A stretch of DNA of 64,000 nucleotides from Flavobacteriia bacterium 40-80 (GTDB taxonomy: Bacteria; Bacteroidota; Bacteroidia; Flavobacteriales_D; Crocinitomicaceae), in NCBI GenBank assembly GCA_001899145.1, contig MKVF01000004.1, positions 124,001 through 188,000 of the forward strand, written 5' to 3'. Of the stretch, positions 34,122 to 43,227 are shown in pieces. The first letter of the stretch is position 1, and each line of letters starts with the position of its first letter. Below the pieces are notes generated by a model, which did not search any database, was not told the origin of the DNA, and saw only the letters and a program-made list of their open reading frames with translations. The translations under genes and the position numbers were made by a program.

Positions 34122-36539
34122 ATGAAGGATTCTCCACTTATACCTAATAAAACTTCATACAGAAGCGTTATTGTGAAGGTCTTCTTTTTCATGGTTGCAC
34201 TTACACTTTCTCTGATATGGATTTTCAGTGTAAATGAAAAAGGGTACAACCGTATCTCAGAAGTAATCTCTGATTATTTTAAACCGGATGAAAAATTAGT
34301 TCACCTGAATCAGCTCAGAGACGAGGTAACGAATCTTTTAAACTTACAACAATACGAAATCTATTTAGACCACCAGAAGCCTTCTGAAAAATTTAAAAAA
34401 GAATCGGAGACCATCGATAACCATCTGGATACCTTGCAGCTGCTTATGGCGGATGAGCCTTCCCAGATTGAAAAAATCATGGAAATAGACTCGTTGCTGG
34501 AATCACGGAAAAAACTATTCGCGTCTTATCTTAAAATCAGATATAATTATTCACTGGATATCAATTTCCAGGATAAATTCGGAGATATCAATAACATTCT
34601 GACCAAAAAAGTAATCACAGCAGATACCACTACTGTCATTATTGCTCCGGAAAAGAAAAAGTTTAAATTATTCCAGTCCAAAAAGAAAAAAGCGCAACAA
34701 CAGGCAAATGTTCAGGAAGAACAGAAAATAGAAGTCAAAATCGATACTGTGCAGATCGTAAAGCGGGACAGTGTCCTTAATAAAATCCAGACTTCCATTG
34801 ATGAAATAAAAGTAGATCAGGAAAAAAATAAGATCCAGATGAAGAATCGTGAAATCTTACTGATCAATACCAACGAGCTTATCGTTAGTGAAATTCTGAC
34901 GATCATTAAAAACCTGGAGGATAAGCAGCGTATTATCGCATCGCAAAACAACAGGGCATCCGAAAAATTAGCACTTGATGCTATCGAAACCACCAAAACC
35001 ATACTTATCATCATAAGTTTAGTTTCCATTGCTCTGGCAATTTATATTATCTGGGACTTCATAAAGATCGTAAAAATCAAAAATGAATTAGAAATTGCGA
35101 AAAAAGAGGCAGAATTTCACAGTCAGGCCAAACAAAATTTCCTGGCAAACATGAGCCACGAAATCCGGACACCTTTGCAATCGATCGTCGGTTACTCTGA
35201 AATTCTGAATAAAAAATTTAAAGACCCGGGAATCAGCACGATCAACAGCTCTTCCAAACACCTGCTGCATATCGTTAATGAGATCCTTGATTACGGGAAA
35301 ATCATATCGGGAAAATATTCTTTCAATGAGCAGCCTTTTAATGTTCAGGAAATTTTCGATGAAGCCTGGACCATCAGCATGCTGAATCCGAAAGCAAAAA
35401 AGCTGGAATTAGTTCAGGATTACCAGTTTGAACAGCTTTATCTGCTGGGAGATGATTTTCGTCTGAAACAGATCCTTCTCAATCTCATCAACAATGCTAT
35501 AAAATATACAGAGGAAGGAACAGTTTCCCTCGAAGCCAAAACCACATTAAATAACGAGGAAGCGATATTGGAGTTTACAATCACCGATACAGGAATAGGC
35601 ATTCCTAAATCTAAGCTGGATTCAATCTTTGATGAGTATCAGCAGGCGGATAACTCTCATTTATCTAAAGGCACCGGGCTCGGCTTATCTATCGTTAAAG
35701 AGCTTGTGGAAGGCCAGAAAGGAGAAATATCCGTCATTTCGGAAGAACGTCAGGGCTCTGCATTTACTGTTCGCATTCCTTATCAAAAATCTTCTGCAGC
35801 CAGCTTAAAAGACGAAGAATCAGACGAAGAGGATTATGCGTTCATTGACGGAAACATCTGTTTTGTCGAGGATGACAGCATTATCCAGAATTTAATCAAA
35901 GAGTTTGTCAGTGATTTCATCAAAGATTATAAAATTTTCAATGATGCGGAAGAATTCCTGCAAAGCAGCATCGAAAATATTGACTGTCTGGTCAGTGACA
36001 TCCGGCTTACCGGAATGAGCGGAATTGAGCTCATCAAAACACTTCGCCGGAATGGTTTTGATAAACCTGTAATTGCTGTAACAGCACAGGTTCTTAAAGA
36101 AGAGCATGATGAGATTTATGCAGCAGGGTTTAATGGAATACTTGTGAAGCCATTTACAAAAAAATCCCTTCAGGAAACACTTGCCAAGCACAACGAAAAA
36201 CATTTAAAATACATCCGGCATAACTCCTTGAATTTCTCCGGATTAAAGAAAATGGTCGAAGATTCCTCCTCTTTTGAACAAATCATCAAGAAATTTATTC
36301 GTGATACAAAAAATGAGGTTGCGTATTTAAGATCGCTGAATCATGAACAGTCAATGGATGAGATCCATCTATTGGTTCATCGCATTTCAGGGCGTTTATT
36401 ACAGATCGGAAGCGAACGCTTAGGGGAAAAATGGCGACAACTGGAATACCTTATCATTAACGATCCTGACAACGTCACCCAGAAAGTCTTAAATGAATAT
36501 TTTGATGAGCTGACGCATGAGTTGGATGCTTACAGATAA
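34122..36539 (+). CDS. Hybrid sensor histidine kinase with receiver and HPt domains
   Basis: 805 residues. Two transmembrane helices (about 16-37 and 290-312) frame a coiled-coil-rich periplasmic sensor of unknown ligand. HisKA has the phospho-His in NMSHEIRTPLQ (His346). HATPase_c shows NLINNAIKYTEEG, DTGIGIPKS and GTGLGLSIVKEL. The receiver domain (about 580-690) has Asp626 in VSDIRLTGMSG. The C-terminal HPt domain has His753 in LVHRISGRLLQIG. All phosphorelay stations are present in one chain. It faces a sigma-54 response regulator gene across 72 bp, a plausible partner. Confidence 0.94.
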   Translation: MKDSPLIPNKTSYRSVIVKVFFFMVALTLSLIWIFSVNEKGYNRISEVISDYFKPDEKLVHLNQLRDEVTNLLNLQQYEIYLDHQKPSEKFKKESETIDNHLDTLQLLMADEPSQIEKIMEIDSLLESRKKLFASYLKIRYNYSLDINFQDKFGDINNILTKKVITADTTTVIIAPEKKKFKLFQSKKKKAQQQANVQEEQKIEVKIDTVQIVKRDSVLNKIQTSIDEIKVDQEKNKIQMKNREILLINTNELIVSEILTIIKNLEDKQRIIASQNNRASEKLALDAIETTKTILIIISLVSIALAIYIIWDFIKIVKIKNELEIAKKEAEFHSQAKQNFLANMSHEIRTPLQSIVGYSEILNKKFKDPGISTINSSSKHLLHIVNEILDYGKIISGKYSFNEQPFNVQEIFDEAWTISMLNPKAKKLELVQDYQFEQLYLLGDDFRLKQILLNLINNAIKYTEEGTVSLEAKTTLNNEEAILEFTITDTGIGIPKSKLDSIFDEYQQADNSHLSKGTGLGLSIVKELVEGQKGEISVISEERQGSAFTVRIPYQKSSAASLKDEESDEEDYAFIDGNICFVEDDSIIQNLIKEFVSDFIKDYKIFNDAEEFLQSSIENIDCLVSDIRLTGMSGIELIKTLRRNGFDKPVIAVTAQVLKEEHDEIYAAGFNGILVKPFTKKSLQETLAKHNEKHLKYIRHNSLNFSGLKKMVEDSSSFEQIIKKFIRDTKNEVAYLRSLNHEQSMDEIHLLVHRISGRLLQIGSERLGEKWRQLEYLIINDPDNVTQKVLNEYFDELTHELDAYR

Positions 36540-36611
36540 AAAATATTCCGGAACTAAAAGATTATCACCAAGTTTTTAAATTTTTCGATCGGTACAACCT
36601 GATTAAGGAAA

Positions 36612-37976
36612 TCAAATATCCAGCTTGTACTTCTCAATCTTCAGATACAGTGTTTTCCGGTCGATATTAAGCATCTTTGCCGCTTTCGATTTATTGAAAT
36701 TGCTTTTCTCTAAAGCTTCTATAATTTTTGCCCGTTCATTATCTCTCTGAATAGCTTTTAAATCTGTCTCCGAATCAAAAACAGCTGAGTCGGGACGGAA
36801 AGAAAGCAGCTCTTCCGGCAGAACCTCTATGGTTAAAGTATCTGAAGAAGCCATCAACACCATTTTCTTAACTGTATTTTTGAGCTCTCTCAGATTACCC
36901 GGCCATGAATAGCTGCTGATCTTCTCTGTAACAAAAGGATGAACTTTTGTTACCGACTTATTCAGCTCTTTATTCGCTGATTGAAGAAATGCTTCAACAA
37001 AAGCCGGAATATCTTCTTTTCGTTCCCTTAAAGAAGGCATTTTAATCTGAAATTCATTAATCCGGTGATAAATATCCTCTCTGAAATCTCCTTCCGATAC
37101 AGAAGAAGTTAGATTCTCGTTTGTAGCGGTAATCAGACGGACATTTACTTTAATATTTTTGGAGCTTCCTATCGGCTGGATTGTCTTTTCCTGCAATGCT
37201 CTTAAAAGCTTTATCTGGACTTCATACGATAAATTTCCGATCTCATCCAGAAACAGGGTGCCACCGTCTGCGACCTCAAAACAACCTTTCTTATCCTGAG
37301 CAGCGCCTGTGAACGATCCTTTTACATGACCAAACAGCTCACTTGCGGCTAGTTCTTTTGACAATGCGCCACAATCAATTGCTACAAACGGTCCTTTGCT
37401 TCTGCTGCTCAGATCATGGATCAATCGCGCAATGTGTTCTTTTCCTGTTCCGCTTTCTCCCGTGATCAGTACAGACATGTCCGTCGGTGCGACAATATCA
37501 ACATTTTTATACAGCTGATTTGCCTTTTCTCCTACTCCACGGACAAAATCAACAGACTTGCCATCGGACACGGAAATATTCTTTTGCTCCGTTTTTAACT
37601 GTCTTCCTTTTTCCTTCAGATGGAAATCAATAAGCATCAGCAATTCTTCCTGATTGATTGGCTTTGTCACATAATCCTTCACTCCGAGTTTCATCAACTG
37701 CACAGCAGTCCTTACATCGTTGAAGCTGGTAATCACAATAACCGGAACCATCATAAATTCAGGATTAGTCCTCAGAAAATTATCTGCTGTCCCGTCCGGT
37801 AAGCGATAATCCAGTAAGATCAAATCGAAAGCGCTGATGGAAGGTTTCAAAGTTGAAAAATCTTTCAGGCTGCTTACGTGCTGAACATCGTACCCTTTCC
37901 GGGAAAGATAGCTCACCATAATCATGCTAAAAGTAGTATCATCCTCTATAAACAGAATCCTACCCACAACTTCCAT
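36612..37976 (-). CDS. Sigma-54-dependent response regulator (NtrC family)
   Basis: 454 residues. Receiver domain 5-122 (Asp56 in LILLDYRLP, acidic pair ED at 11-12). AAA+ domain about 145-385 with Walker A GESGTGKE (173-180), the sigma-54 contact loop GSFTGA (220-225, Ser instead of the usual Ala) and Walker B GGTLFLDEIG. The C-terminal Fis-type helix-turn-helix is NFNKSKAAKMLNIDRKTLYL. When phosphorylated it should form a ring and remodel RNA polymerase-sigma-54. It is convergent with the hybrid kinase. Targets are unknown; a sigma-54-like site precedes htpG in this window. Confidence 0.95.
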   Translation of the reverse strand: MEVVGRILFIEDDTTFSMIMVSYLSRKGYDVQHVSSLKDFSTLKPSISAFDLILLDYRLPDGTADNFLRTNPEFMMVPVIVITSFNDVRTAVQLMKLGVKDYVTKPINQEELLMLIDFHLKEKGRQLKTEQKNISVSDGKSVDFVRGVGEKANQLYKNVDIVAPTDMSVLITGESGTGKEHIARLIHDLSSRSKGPFVAIDCGALSKELAASELFGHVKGSFTGAAQDKKGCFEVADGGTLFLDEIGNLSYEVQIKLLRALQEKTIQPIGSSKNIKVNVRLITATNENLTSSVSEGDFREDIYHRINEFQIKMPSLRERKEDIPAFVEAFLQSANKELNKSVTKVHPFVTEKISSYSWPGNLRELKNTVKKMVLMASSDTLTIEVLPEELLSFRPDSAVFDSETDLKAIQRDNERAKIIEALEKSNFNKSKAAKMLNIDRKTLYLKIEKYKLDI

Positions 37977-38021
37977 TTTTGTTCATAAATATACGAATTC
38001 TGAAAGTAGATGAAATATAAT

Positions 38022-38147
38022 AAAAATTAAAAGTAAAAGACCGTCTAAAAGACAGCCTTTTACTTTTTGAGAATTTACCTAACCACTTATACTTACTTTT
38101 CTGAACTTCCAAAATTCCTGTTTCATTATGAGTTGGGGAATTTTTCA
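38022..38147 (-). ncRNA. Candidate small RNA C
   Basis: On the minus strand TAGATTTG (38153-38160) has a TTA 20 bases upstream in place of TTG. The transcript would run through GTGGTTAGGTAAATTC to an 18-position stem with two mismatches (38029-38046 and 38050-38067), followed by AATTTTTATT. It may instead be the distant end of the protease transcript, which has no strong terminator of its own. Confidence 0.4.
38029..38068 (-). terminator. Terminator between the protease and response-regulator genes
   Basis: AAAAGTAAAAG...GTCT and AGAC...CTTTTACTTTT form a long stem with an AAA loop; T-rich on both sides. Confidence 0.8.
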
Positions 38148-38361
38148 ATTTACAAATCTAAACTCCCCAACCCTAATTACTAATTTAATTAATCGTGTTT
38201 ATTATTGGTTTAGTTGTGTCTAATTTATCAGTTGTATAAGAAGCTAACAAATTCATGCCACAGAACATCAAATAAACAACATACTAAATTCCAAATGCTT
38301 ATTATTTTAACAAATAATCAGCTCCCCACTTTTTTGTAGAACTATTCCACATAGTGTGGGA

Positions 38362-40641
38362 TTATTCCACAACAATCTTCTTCACAACATTTCCTTTCTC
38401 GGTGCTGATATTAACCAGGTAAACGCCTTTCTCCAACTGATGTGAGAAATATACATTTGGGCTTCCGTTAGTAAAAGAAAGGGTTTTCACCAGCTGACCA
38501 TTTATCGAATAGATCTTTAAATCGTAAATCAAATTACTTCCACCGGATTTAATATTGAGCGATTCTTTTGAAGGATTCGGAAAGATCTGAAATTCATTCT
38601 CCGAAATTTTATCGACAGATAATGAAGACAGACAAAAATCTATTACAATTTCGGAACCGAAATTAGCGTCTCCTGAATCTAATTCTTTCAGAATAGCTCC
38701 GGTATTATCCCTGATCTTCAGGTAACCGGATGCATGTTCAAAGCTGGTCCATCCATCACCTCCCGAATCATTTATCAAAAGCTTATAGCATCCTACAGGA
38801 AGGCATTTTGAATACATAAAAGGAGAATGAACGCCATTTGCGACATAGTTCCGCTGATCCCATACTGTCGCCACATTTGCCGCATCCACAATTTTCCAGC
38901 TCGTTTCAGAAGTATAAAAATCGTAGCCAAATTCAATATTCACATATTCATCGACTTCTGAATAATTAAATACGGAAGATAACAGATTATTAGATGCGCT
39001 GTTATCAGCACCGCCGTTCACTTCCAGGATTTCAGCCTCAAATGTCACTGAACCTCCGGACAACGAAGGAAAGGGAAAGAAAATCGTGTCTGATTGATAT
39101 TGTACTAAATTTCCCGTCCAGTCTATCATCTGCTCATTCCCGTTAAACTTGTAGCTGATCCGGGCAGAAGTAACATTCACATTCCCGTTATTATAAATTA
39201 TCAGATAAGGCTGAATAACATCACAGATTTCACTTGTCAGCCACTGAACATTTGCCAGCGCTAAATCCAAAACGGGTGTACCCGGATTCTGATAAACGCC
39301 GTCCACATAAACAGCCCCTGTATTTCCCGGATCCAGCCAGTATTTTAATTGCAGGCTGGAATCGCTCAAAGTAGCCCAGGAATAACCGAATCTGCCGAAC
39401 AGATCATATCCGGAACCCGGATTCATACCGCTACAGCTTGCAGAACCTCCGGTCAAAGCACCGATAATTCTTTTATTCTGATCAAATAAAGGTGAGCCGG
39501 AAGATCCCTGTTCCGTTGTTCCATACGTCCATTGGTCGATCCGCCATACCTGGCAATCACTGGCTCCGTTAAAATTCACTTCTGTTTTATATGGATTTAA
39601 AAGTGCCTTTGAAATCTTTTTTATATCCTGTTTCGGATGATGGATCACTGTAGCTTCATTTACTGTTTCCTGATCCGAGTTATCCCATCCGTTGTAAAAT
39701 ACATTCCAGGAATTATCAGGTGTCGAATTCAGCTTTACCAGTGTAAAATCAGAGATATTACTGGATGCTTTCAATTCCGTTCCGGTAATAATATTTGTAG
39801 TAATGCCATTATTATCAGTGGAATTAGTTTGCGCACAAATCGCGTTGGCAGGAGTTCTTTCCCAGTTAAACCTTAGCACCCAGGTACTGGTTGAAGTCCC
39901 GCAGTGTCTTGCTGTCAGATAATAAGGAATAATTGTTCCCGAAGTATTATTTACCAGTGAGCCGGAACATGCCAGCCCTCCACTGATTGTCAACGCAACT
40001 CCGTTTTTCTGGTCTTCAAAACCGTTACCTAAAGGGCAGTTAACATCATAATTACACGAGCCGGAACCTCCGAAAGCCTTTGCAAAATAAGAGTCAACAT
40101 CTCTGAAACCGTGAATTATTTTAGAGAGTATAATTTTAGATGTTCCCCGGTTATACTTCGGTTCAAAAATTTCTATAATGACGTTATCGGACTTCAGAAT
40201 ATCTGTTCCCAAAACATTTTCTCTGTTGTTATTCAAAAAAGAATATGCTCCTGTAAAATATTTATGCTCAGCATCATATATGTACATTAAGCTTCCTTTT
40301 TCCAAGTGAAAAGTACCGAAAATAAAGTTTAAAGAAACCGCGCCGTTACTACTAACCAGATAGCGGTATAAAATACTTCCGTCATCCAGCCTGTTTATTT
40401 CCGCAGACTTTAGAATATCAAGTTCTACCGAAAGCTCTTCACCAAAGCGATATGATTTCTCTATGGATTCCGGATAGTATTTAGCAATAGAAACCTCATT
40501 ATCAATTTTCGGGCATTTGAATCCGGATGACGGAATCTTTAAATCCAGATTCCAGGAGAACGGATTACCGTTTTGCAGTAGCTGCGCATTGACCCAGCTA
40601 CAAAAAAACAATATTAAAACTACGGGTAAGGCTTTTTTCAT
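38362..40641 (-). CDS. T9SS-secreted trypsin-like serine protease
   Basis: 759 residues from the ATG at 40641 (a TTG one codon upstream also opens the frame). Signal peptide KKALPVVLILFFCSWVNAQ. A propeptide (about 20-190) precedes a lysyl-endopeptidase-like catalytic domain with His in YYLTARHCGTS, Asp in SDFTLVKLNS and Ser in GTTEQGSSGSPLF. A CARDB-like Ig domain (about 450-560), a jelly-roll-like domain with GDGWTSFEHASGYLKI, and a type A T9SS sorting domain (IFPNPSKESLNI to VVKKIVVE) follow. Several cysteines suggest disulfides. Its ATG overlaps the stop of the redoxin gene (TGATG), so the two are coupled. Confidence 0.9.
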   Translation of the reverse strand: MKKALPVVLILFFCSWVNAQLLQNGNPFSWNLDLKIPSSGFKCPKIDNEVSIAKYYPESIEKSYRFGEELSVELDILKSAEINRLDDGSILYRYLVSSNGAVSLNFIFGTFHLEKGSLMYIYDAEHKYFTGAYSFLNNNRENVLGTDILKSDNVIIEIFEPKYNRGTSKIILSKIIHGFRDVDSYFAKAFGGSGSCNYDVNCPLGNGFEDQKNGVALTISGGLACSGSLVNNTSGTIIPYYLTARHCGTSTSTWVLRFNWERTPANAICAQTNSTDNNGITTNIITGTELKASSNISDFTLVKLNSTPDNSWNVFYNGWDNSDQETVNEATVIHHPKQDIKKISKALLNPYKTEVNFNGASDCQVWRIDQWTYGTTEQGSSGSPLFDQNKRIIGALTGGSASCSGMNPGSGYDLFGRFGYSWATLSDSSLQLKYWLDPGNTGAVYVDGVYQNPGTPVLDLALANVQWLTSEICDVIQPYLIIYNNGNVNVTSARISYKFNGNEQMIDWTGNLVQYQSDTIFFPFPSLSGGSVTFEAEILEVNGGADNSASNNLLSSVFNYSEVDEYVNIEFGYDFYTSETSWKIVDAANVATVWDQRNYVANGVHSPFMYSKCLPVGCYKLLINDSGGDGWTSFEHASGYLKIRDNTGAILKELDSGDANFGSEIVIDFCLSSLSVDKISENEFQIFPNPSKESLNIKSGGSNLIYDLKIYSINGQLVKTLSFTNGSPNVYFSHQLEKGVYLVNISTEKGNVVKKIVVE

Positions 40642-41267
40642 CAATGAGCAACTCTTTTAATGCTACAACCACGGTTCTGAGTAGAAGTATAAGGAAGTTT
40701 TTTTGATTTTTTCACGGCGTCCAGAACAGGAAGAATATAGTGCTCATCCGTTTTTCTTTTAGGATCCCATGTATTATCAATCCCTCCTTTGTAAATTAAT
40801 TTTCCTGATTTATCCAATAGAAAAAGATGAGGGGTTGTACCCGCTCCCAAATAATCTGCCAACTCAGAGTTTTTATCATAGAGGTAAGGAGAAAGATACT
40901 CTTTTTCTTTTGCACGGCTCACCATATCCTCAAAACCATCTCCTGCTGTTCTTTTTGCTTCGTTCGAATTGACAAGAATCATCTTAACTCCTGCCGCTTC
41001 GGCTGCCTTATACAATGAGGAGTAGTCCTTTTCCCAACCGGAGAAGTCACCACCACCAATAACAAAAGGACAGGTATTACATGAAAAAACAATTAATAGC
41101 CCGTTGTTTCCTGATAGGGTCTCCAGCTTTTTGTATTTCCCGTCAATATCCTGTAATTCAAACTTCGATAATTCCGGCGTTTGCCCGATCTCAAATGAAG
41201 CGAGCTCCTTCTGAGCAAAAAGAGAACAAAAGGAGAAAGAAAAGAATAATAAAATAAAATTTCTCAT
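40641..41267 (-). CDS. Exported thioredoxin-fold (AhpC/TSA-type) protein
   Basis: 208 residues with a signal peptide (NFILLFFSFSFCSLFAQ). The redoxin core has FSCNTCPFVIGG, a CxxC pair like the thiol-disulfide oxidoreductases that serve the periplasm, and the strands GNNGLLIVF, TPHLFLLDKSGKLIYKGGID. It may oxidise or repair disulfides of exported proteins; the overlapping downstream secreted protease, with its cysteines, is a plausible client. A terminator from the convergent-free upstream side separates it from coxA. Confidence 0.88.
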   Translation of the reverse strand: MRNFILLFFSFSFCSLFAQKELASFEIGQTPELSKFELQDIDGKYKKLETLSGNNGLLIVFSCNTCPFVIGGGDFSGWEKDYSSLYKAAEAAGVKMILVNSNEAKRTAGDGFEDMVSRAKEKEYLSPYLYDKNSELADYLGAGTTPHLFLLDKSGKLIYKGGIDNTWDPKRKTDEHYILPVLDAVKKSKKLPYTSTQNRGCSIKRVAH

Positions 41268-41355
41268 GAATAAATAATTTTCAATTTCTAAAGTAAAAAA
41301 ATAATCCCGTATTAACGTTCAAAAATTAATAAAGTGTAACAACTAATGAGCAAAA

Positions 41356-41382
41356 AAAAATCCACCTTACTGGTGGATTTTT
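41356..41382 (-). terminator. Terminator of the act-cox operon
   Basis: AAAAATCCACC / GGTGGATTTTT stem with a TTACT loop, 18 bp beyond the coxA stop; on the minus strand it ends in nine T. Confidence 0.88.
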
Positions 41383-41399
41383 ATAATATACTCAATATT

Positions 41400-43211
41400 T
41401 TAATGTTCTTCTTCGCCCTCTTTCAAAGGAACAGTCTGAGGAATGAAGTCTTCATCAGCTCCCGGTTTAGAATAATCATAAGACCATCTGTGAACTTCCG
41501 GAAGCTCACCCGGCCAGTTACCATGCATATGTTCAACAGGAGTAGTCCATTCAAGAGAGTTCGCTCTCCAAGGATTCTGAGGTGCTTTCGGTCCTCTGAA
41601 AATACTATAGAAGAAATTGAACAGGAATACCAGCTGTCCTAACGCTGCAATAATCGCAAATACTGTGATTACTTTATTCAGGTCAAAAATCAAATTAAAT
41701 GCTCCCTGGTCAAATTCATTATATACGGAATAGTCATAATAACGGCGTGGAGCACCTGCCAGTCCTACAAAGTGCATTGGTAAAAATACTCCGTAAGCTC
41801 CCACGATCGTAATCCAGAAGTGAACATATCCCAAACGTGTATTCATCATTTTTCCGAACATTTTAGGGAACCAGTGATAAACACCGGCAAACATTCCGAA
41901 TACTGCAGATAATCCCATTACCACGTGGAAGTGAGCCACAACGAAATAAGTATCATGAACATTGATATCCAGAGCAGAATCCGCTAAAATAATACCTGTT
42001 ACACCTCCTGTAATGAAAGAAGAAACCATTCCGATAGAAAATGTCATTGCAGGCGTAAAGATGATAGACCCTTTCCACAAGGTTGTCAGATAGTTAAATA
42101 CTTTTACCGCAGAAGGAATCGCAATCAGCAATGTTGTAAATACGAACACGGAGCCAAGGAACGGATTCATTCCCGTAACAAACATGTGGTGTGCCCATAC
42201 AATGAATGATAAGAAACCAATCGCCATAATAGAACCGATCATCGCTTTATAACCGAAGATAGGTTTTCTGGAGTTCGTAGCGATTACTTCAGAAGAGATC
42301 CCCAAAGAAGGCAATAATACGATATATACTTCCGGGTGCCCTAAGAACCAGAATAAATGCTGGTACAAAATAGGTGAACCTCCATGGTTCTCCAGCATCT
42401 CGCCGTTTACTATAATATCGGATAAATAGAAAGATGTTCCAAGTGCTTTATCCATTATCAGCAATAATACTGCGGAAACCAAAACCGGGAAAGATAATAA
42501 TCCTAAAACAGCTGTGATAAAAAATGCCCAAACCGATAACGGCAGACGAGACATTTTCATTCCTTTTGTTCTCAGGTTAATTACAGTTACCATATAATTG
42601 ATCCCTCCAAGTAAGCTTGAAGCAACAAACAATACCATTGAAATCAGCCAAAGAGTCATTCCCAGTCCGGAACCTTCCACTGCCTGAGGTAAAGCAGACA
42701 ACGGCGGATATACGGTCCAGCCTGACATTGCAGGCCCTGTTTCAATAAACAGAGATGCAAGCATGATTACTGAGGAAACAAAGAACATCCAGTAAGAAAG
42801 CATGTTCATAAATCCGGAAGCCATATCTCTCGCTCCGATCTGAAGCGGAATCAACAAGTTAGAGAATGTACCTGATAAACCACCTGTCAAGAGGAAGAAT
42901 ACCATGATCGTTCCGTGGATCGTTACCAATCCCAGATACATATTTTCCTTCAAAATTCCGTTTGGAGCCCAAGTCTCTCCCAGGAAAAAAGACAAGAAAT
43001 CAGAACTTTCTCCCGGCCATGCCAGCTGAATCCTGAAAAGGATAGACAATAACATTGCGACCAACCCCATTACAACAGCAGTAATCAAATACTGCTTTGA
43101 AATCATTTTATGGTCGTAGCTGAAAATATATTTGGATACAAATCCTTCCTCGTGATGATCATGTCCGTGTGAATCATGATGATTATGAGCATCGTGTGTA
43201 ATCGCAGCCAT
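41400..43211 (-). CDS. coxA: Cytochrome c oxidase subunit I
   Basis: 603 residues, about 12 transmembrane helices. Heme and copper ligands are visible: TIHGTIMVFFLL (low-spin heme His), WFLGHPEVYIVLLP (Cu-B His with the crosslinked Tyr), WAHHMFVTGMN (two Cu-B His) and VVAHFHVVMG (two heme His). It reduces oxygen to water and pumps protons. The first 25 residues are strikingly His-rich (THDAHNHHDSHGHDHHEEG). Last gene of the act-cox operon, 16 bp after coxB. Confidence 0.97.
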   Translation of the reverse strand: MAAITHDAHNHHDSHGHDHHEEGFVSKYIFSYDHKMISKQYLITAVVMGLVAMLLSILFRIQLAWPGESSDFLSFFLGETWAPNGILKENMYLGLVTIHGTIMVFFLLTGGLSGTFSNLLIPLQIGARDMASGFMNMLSYWMFFVSSVIMLASLFIETGPAMSGWTVYPPLSALPQAVEGSGLGMTLWLISMVLFVASSLLGGINYMVTVINLRTKGMKMSRLPLSVWAFFITAVLGLLSFPVLVSAVLLLIMDKALGTSFYLSDIIVNGEMLENHGGSPILYQHLFWFLGHPEVYIVLLPSLGISSEVIATNSRKPIFGYKAMIGSIMAIGFLSFIVWAHHMFVTGMNPFLGSVFVFTTLLIAIPSAVKVFNYLTTLWKGSIIFTPAMTFSIGMVSSFITGGVTGIILADSALDINVHDTYFVVAHFHVVMGLSAVFGMFAGVYHWFPKMFGKMMNTRLGYVHFWITIVGAYGVFLPMHFVGLAGAPRRYYDYSVYNEFDQGAFNLIFDLNKVITVFAIIAALGQLVFLFNFFYSIFRGPKAPQNPWRANSLEWTTPVEHMHGNWPGELPEVHRWSYDYSKPGADEDFIPQTVPLKEGEEEH

Positions 43212-43227
43212 TTTTTTTATTTTAAGA

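Larger units (their letters stand above)
37977..38361. other. Intergenic region with small-RNA candidate C
   Basis: About 385 AT-rich bases between the response regulator and the protease. A hairpin terminator (38029-38068) and a short leftward transcript candidate occupy 38022-38160. A small CCACA-TAG-TGTGG hairpin at about 38347-38359 lies just beyond the protease stop. The remaining 180 bases show nothing I can name. Confidence 0.6.

Noticed and set aside
37960-38148. 62-codon frame on the minus strand
   Set aside because: It runs through a terminator hairpin and into the response regulator start; its composition is that of noncoding AT-rich DNA.
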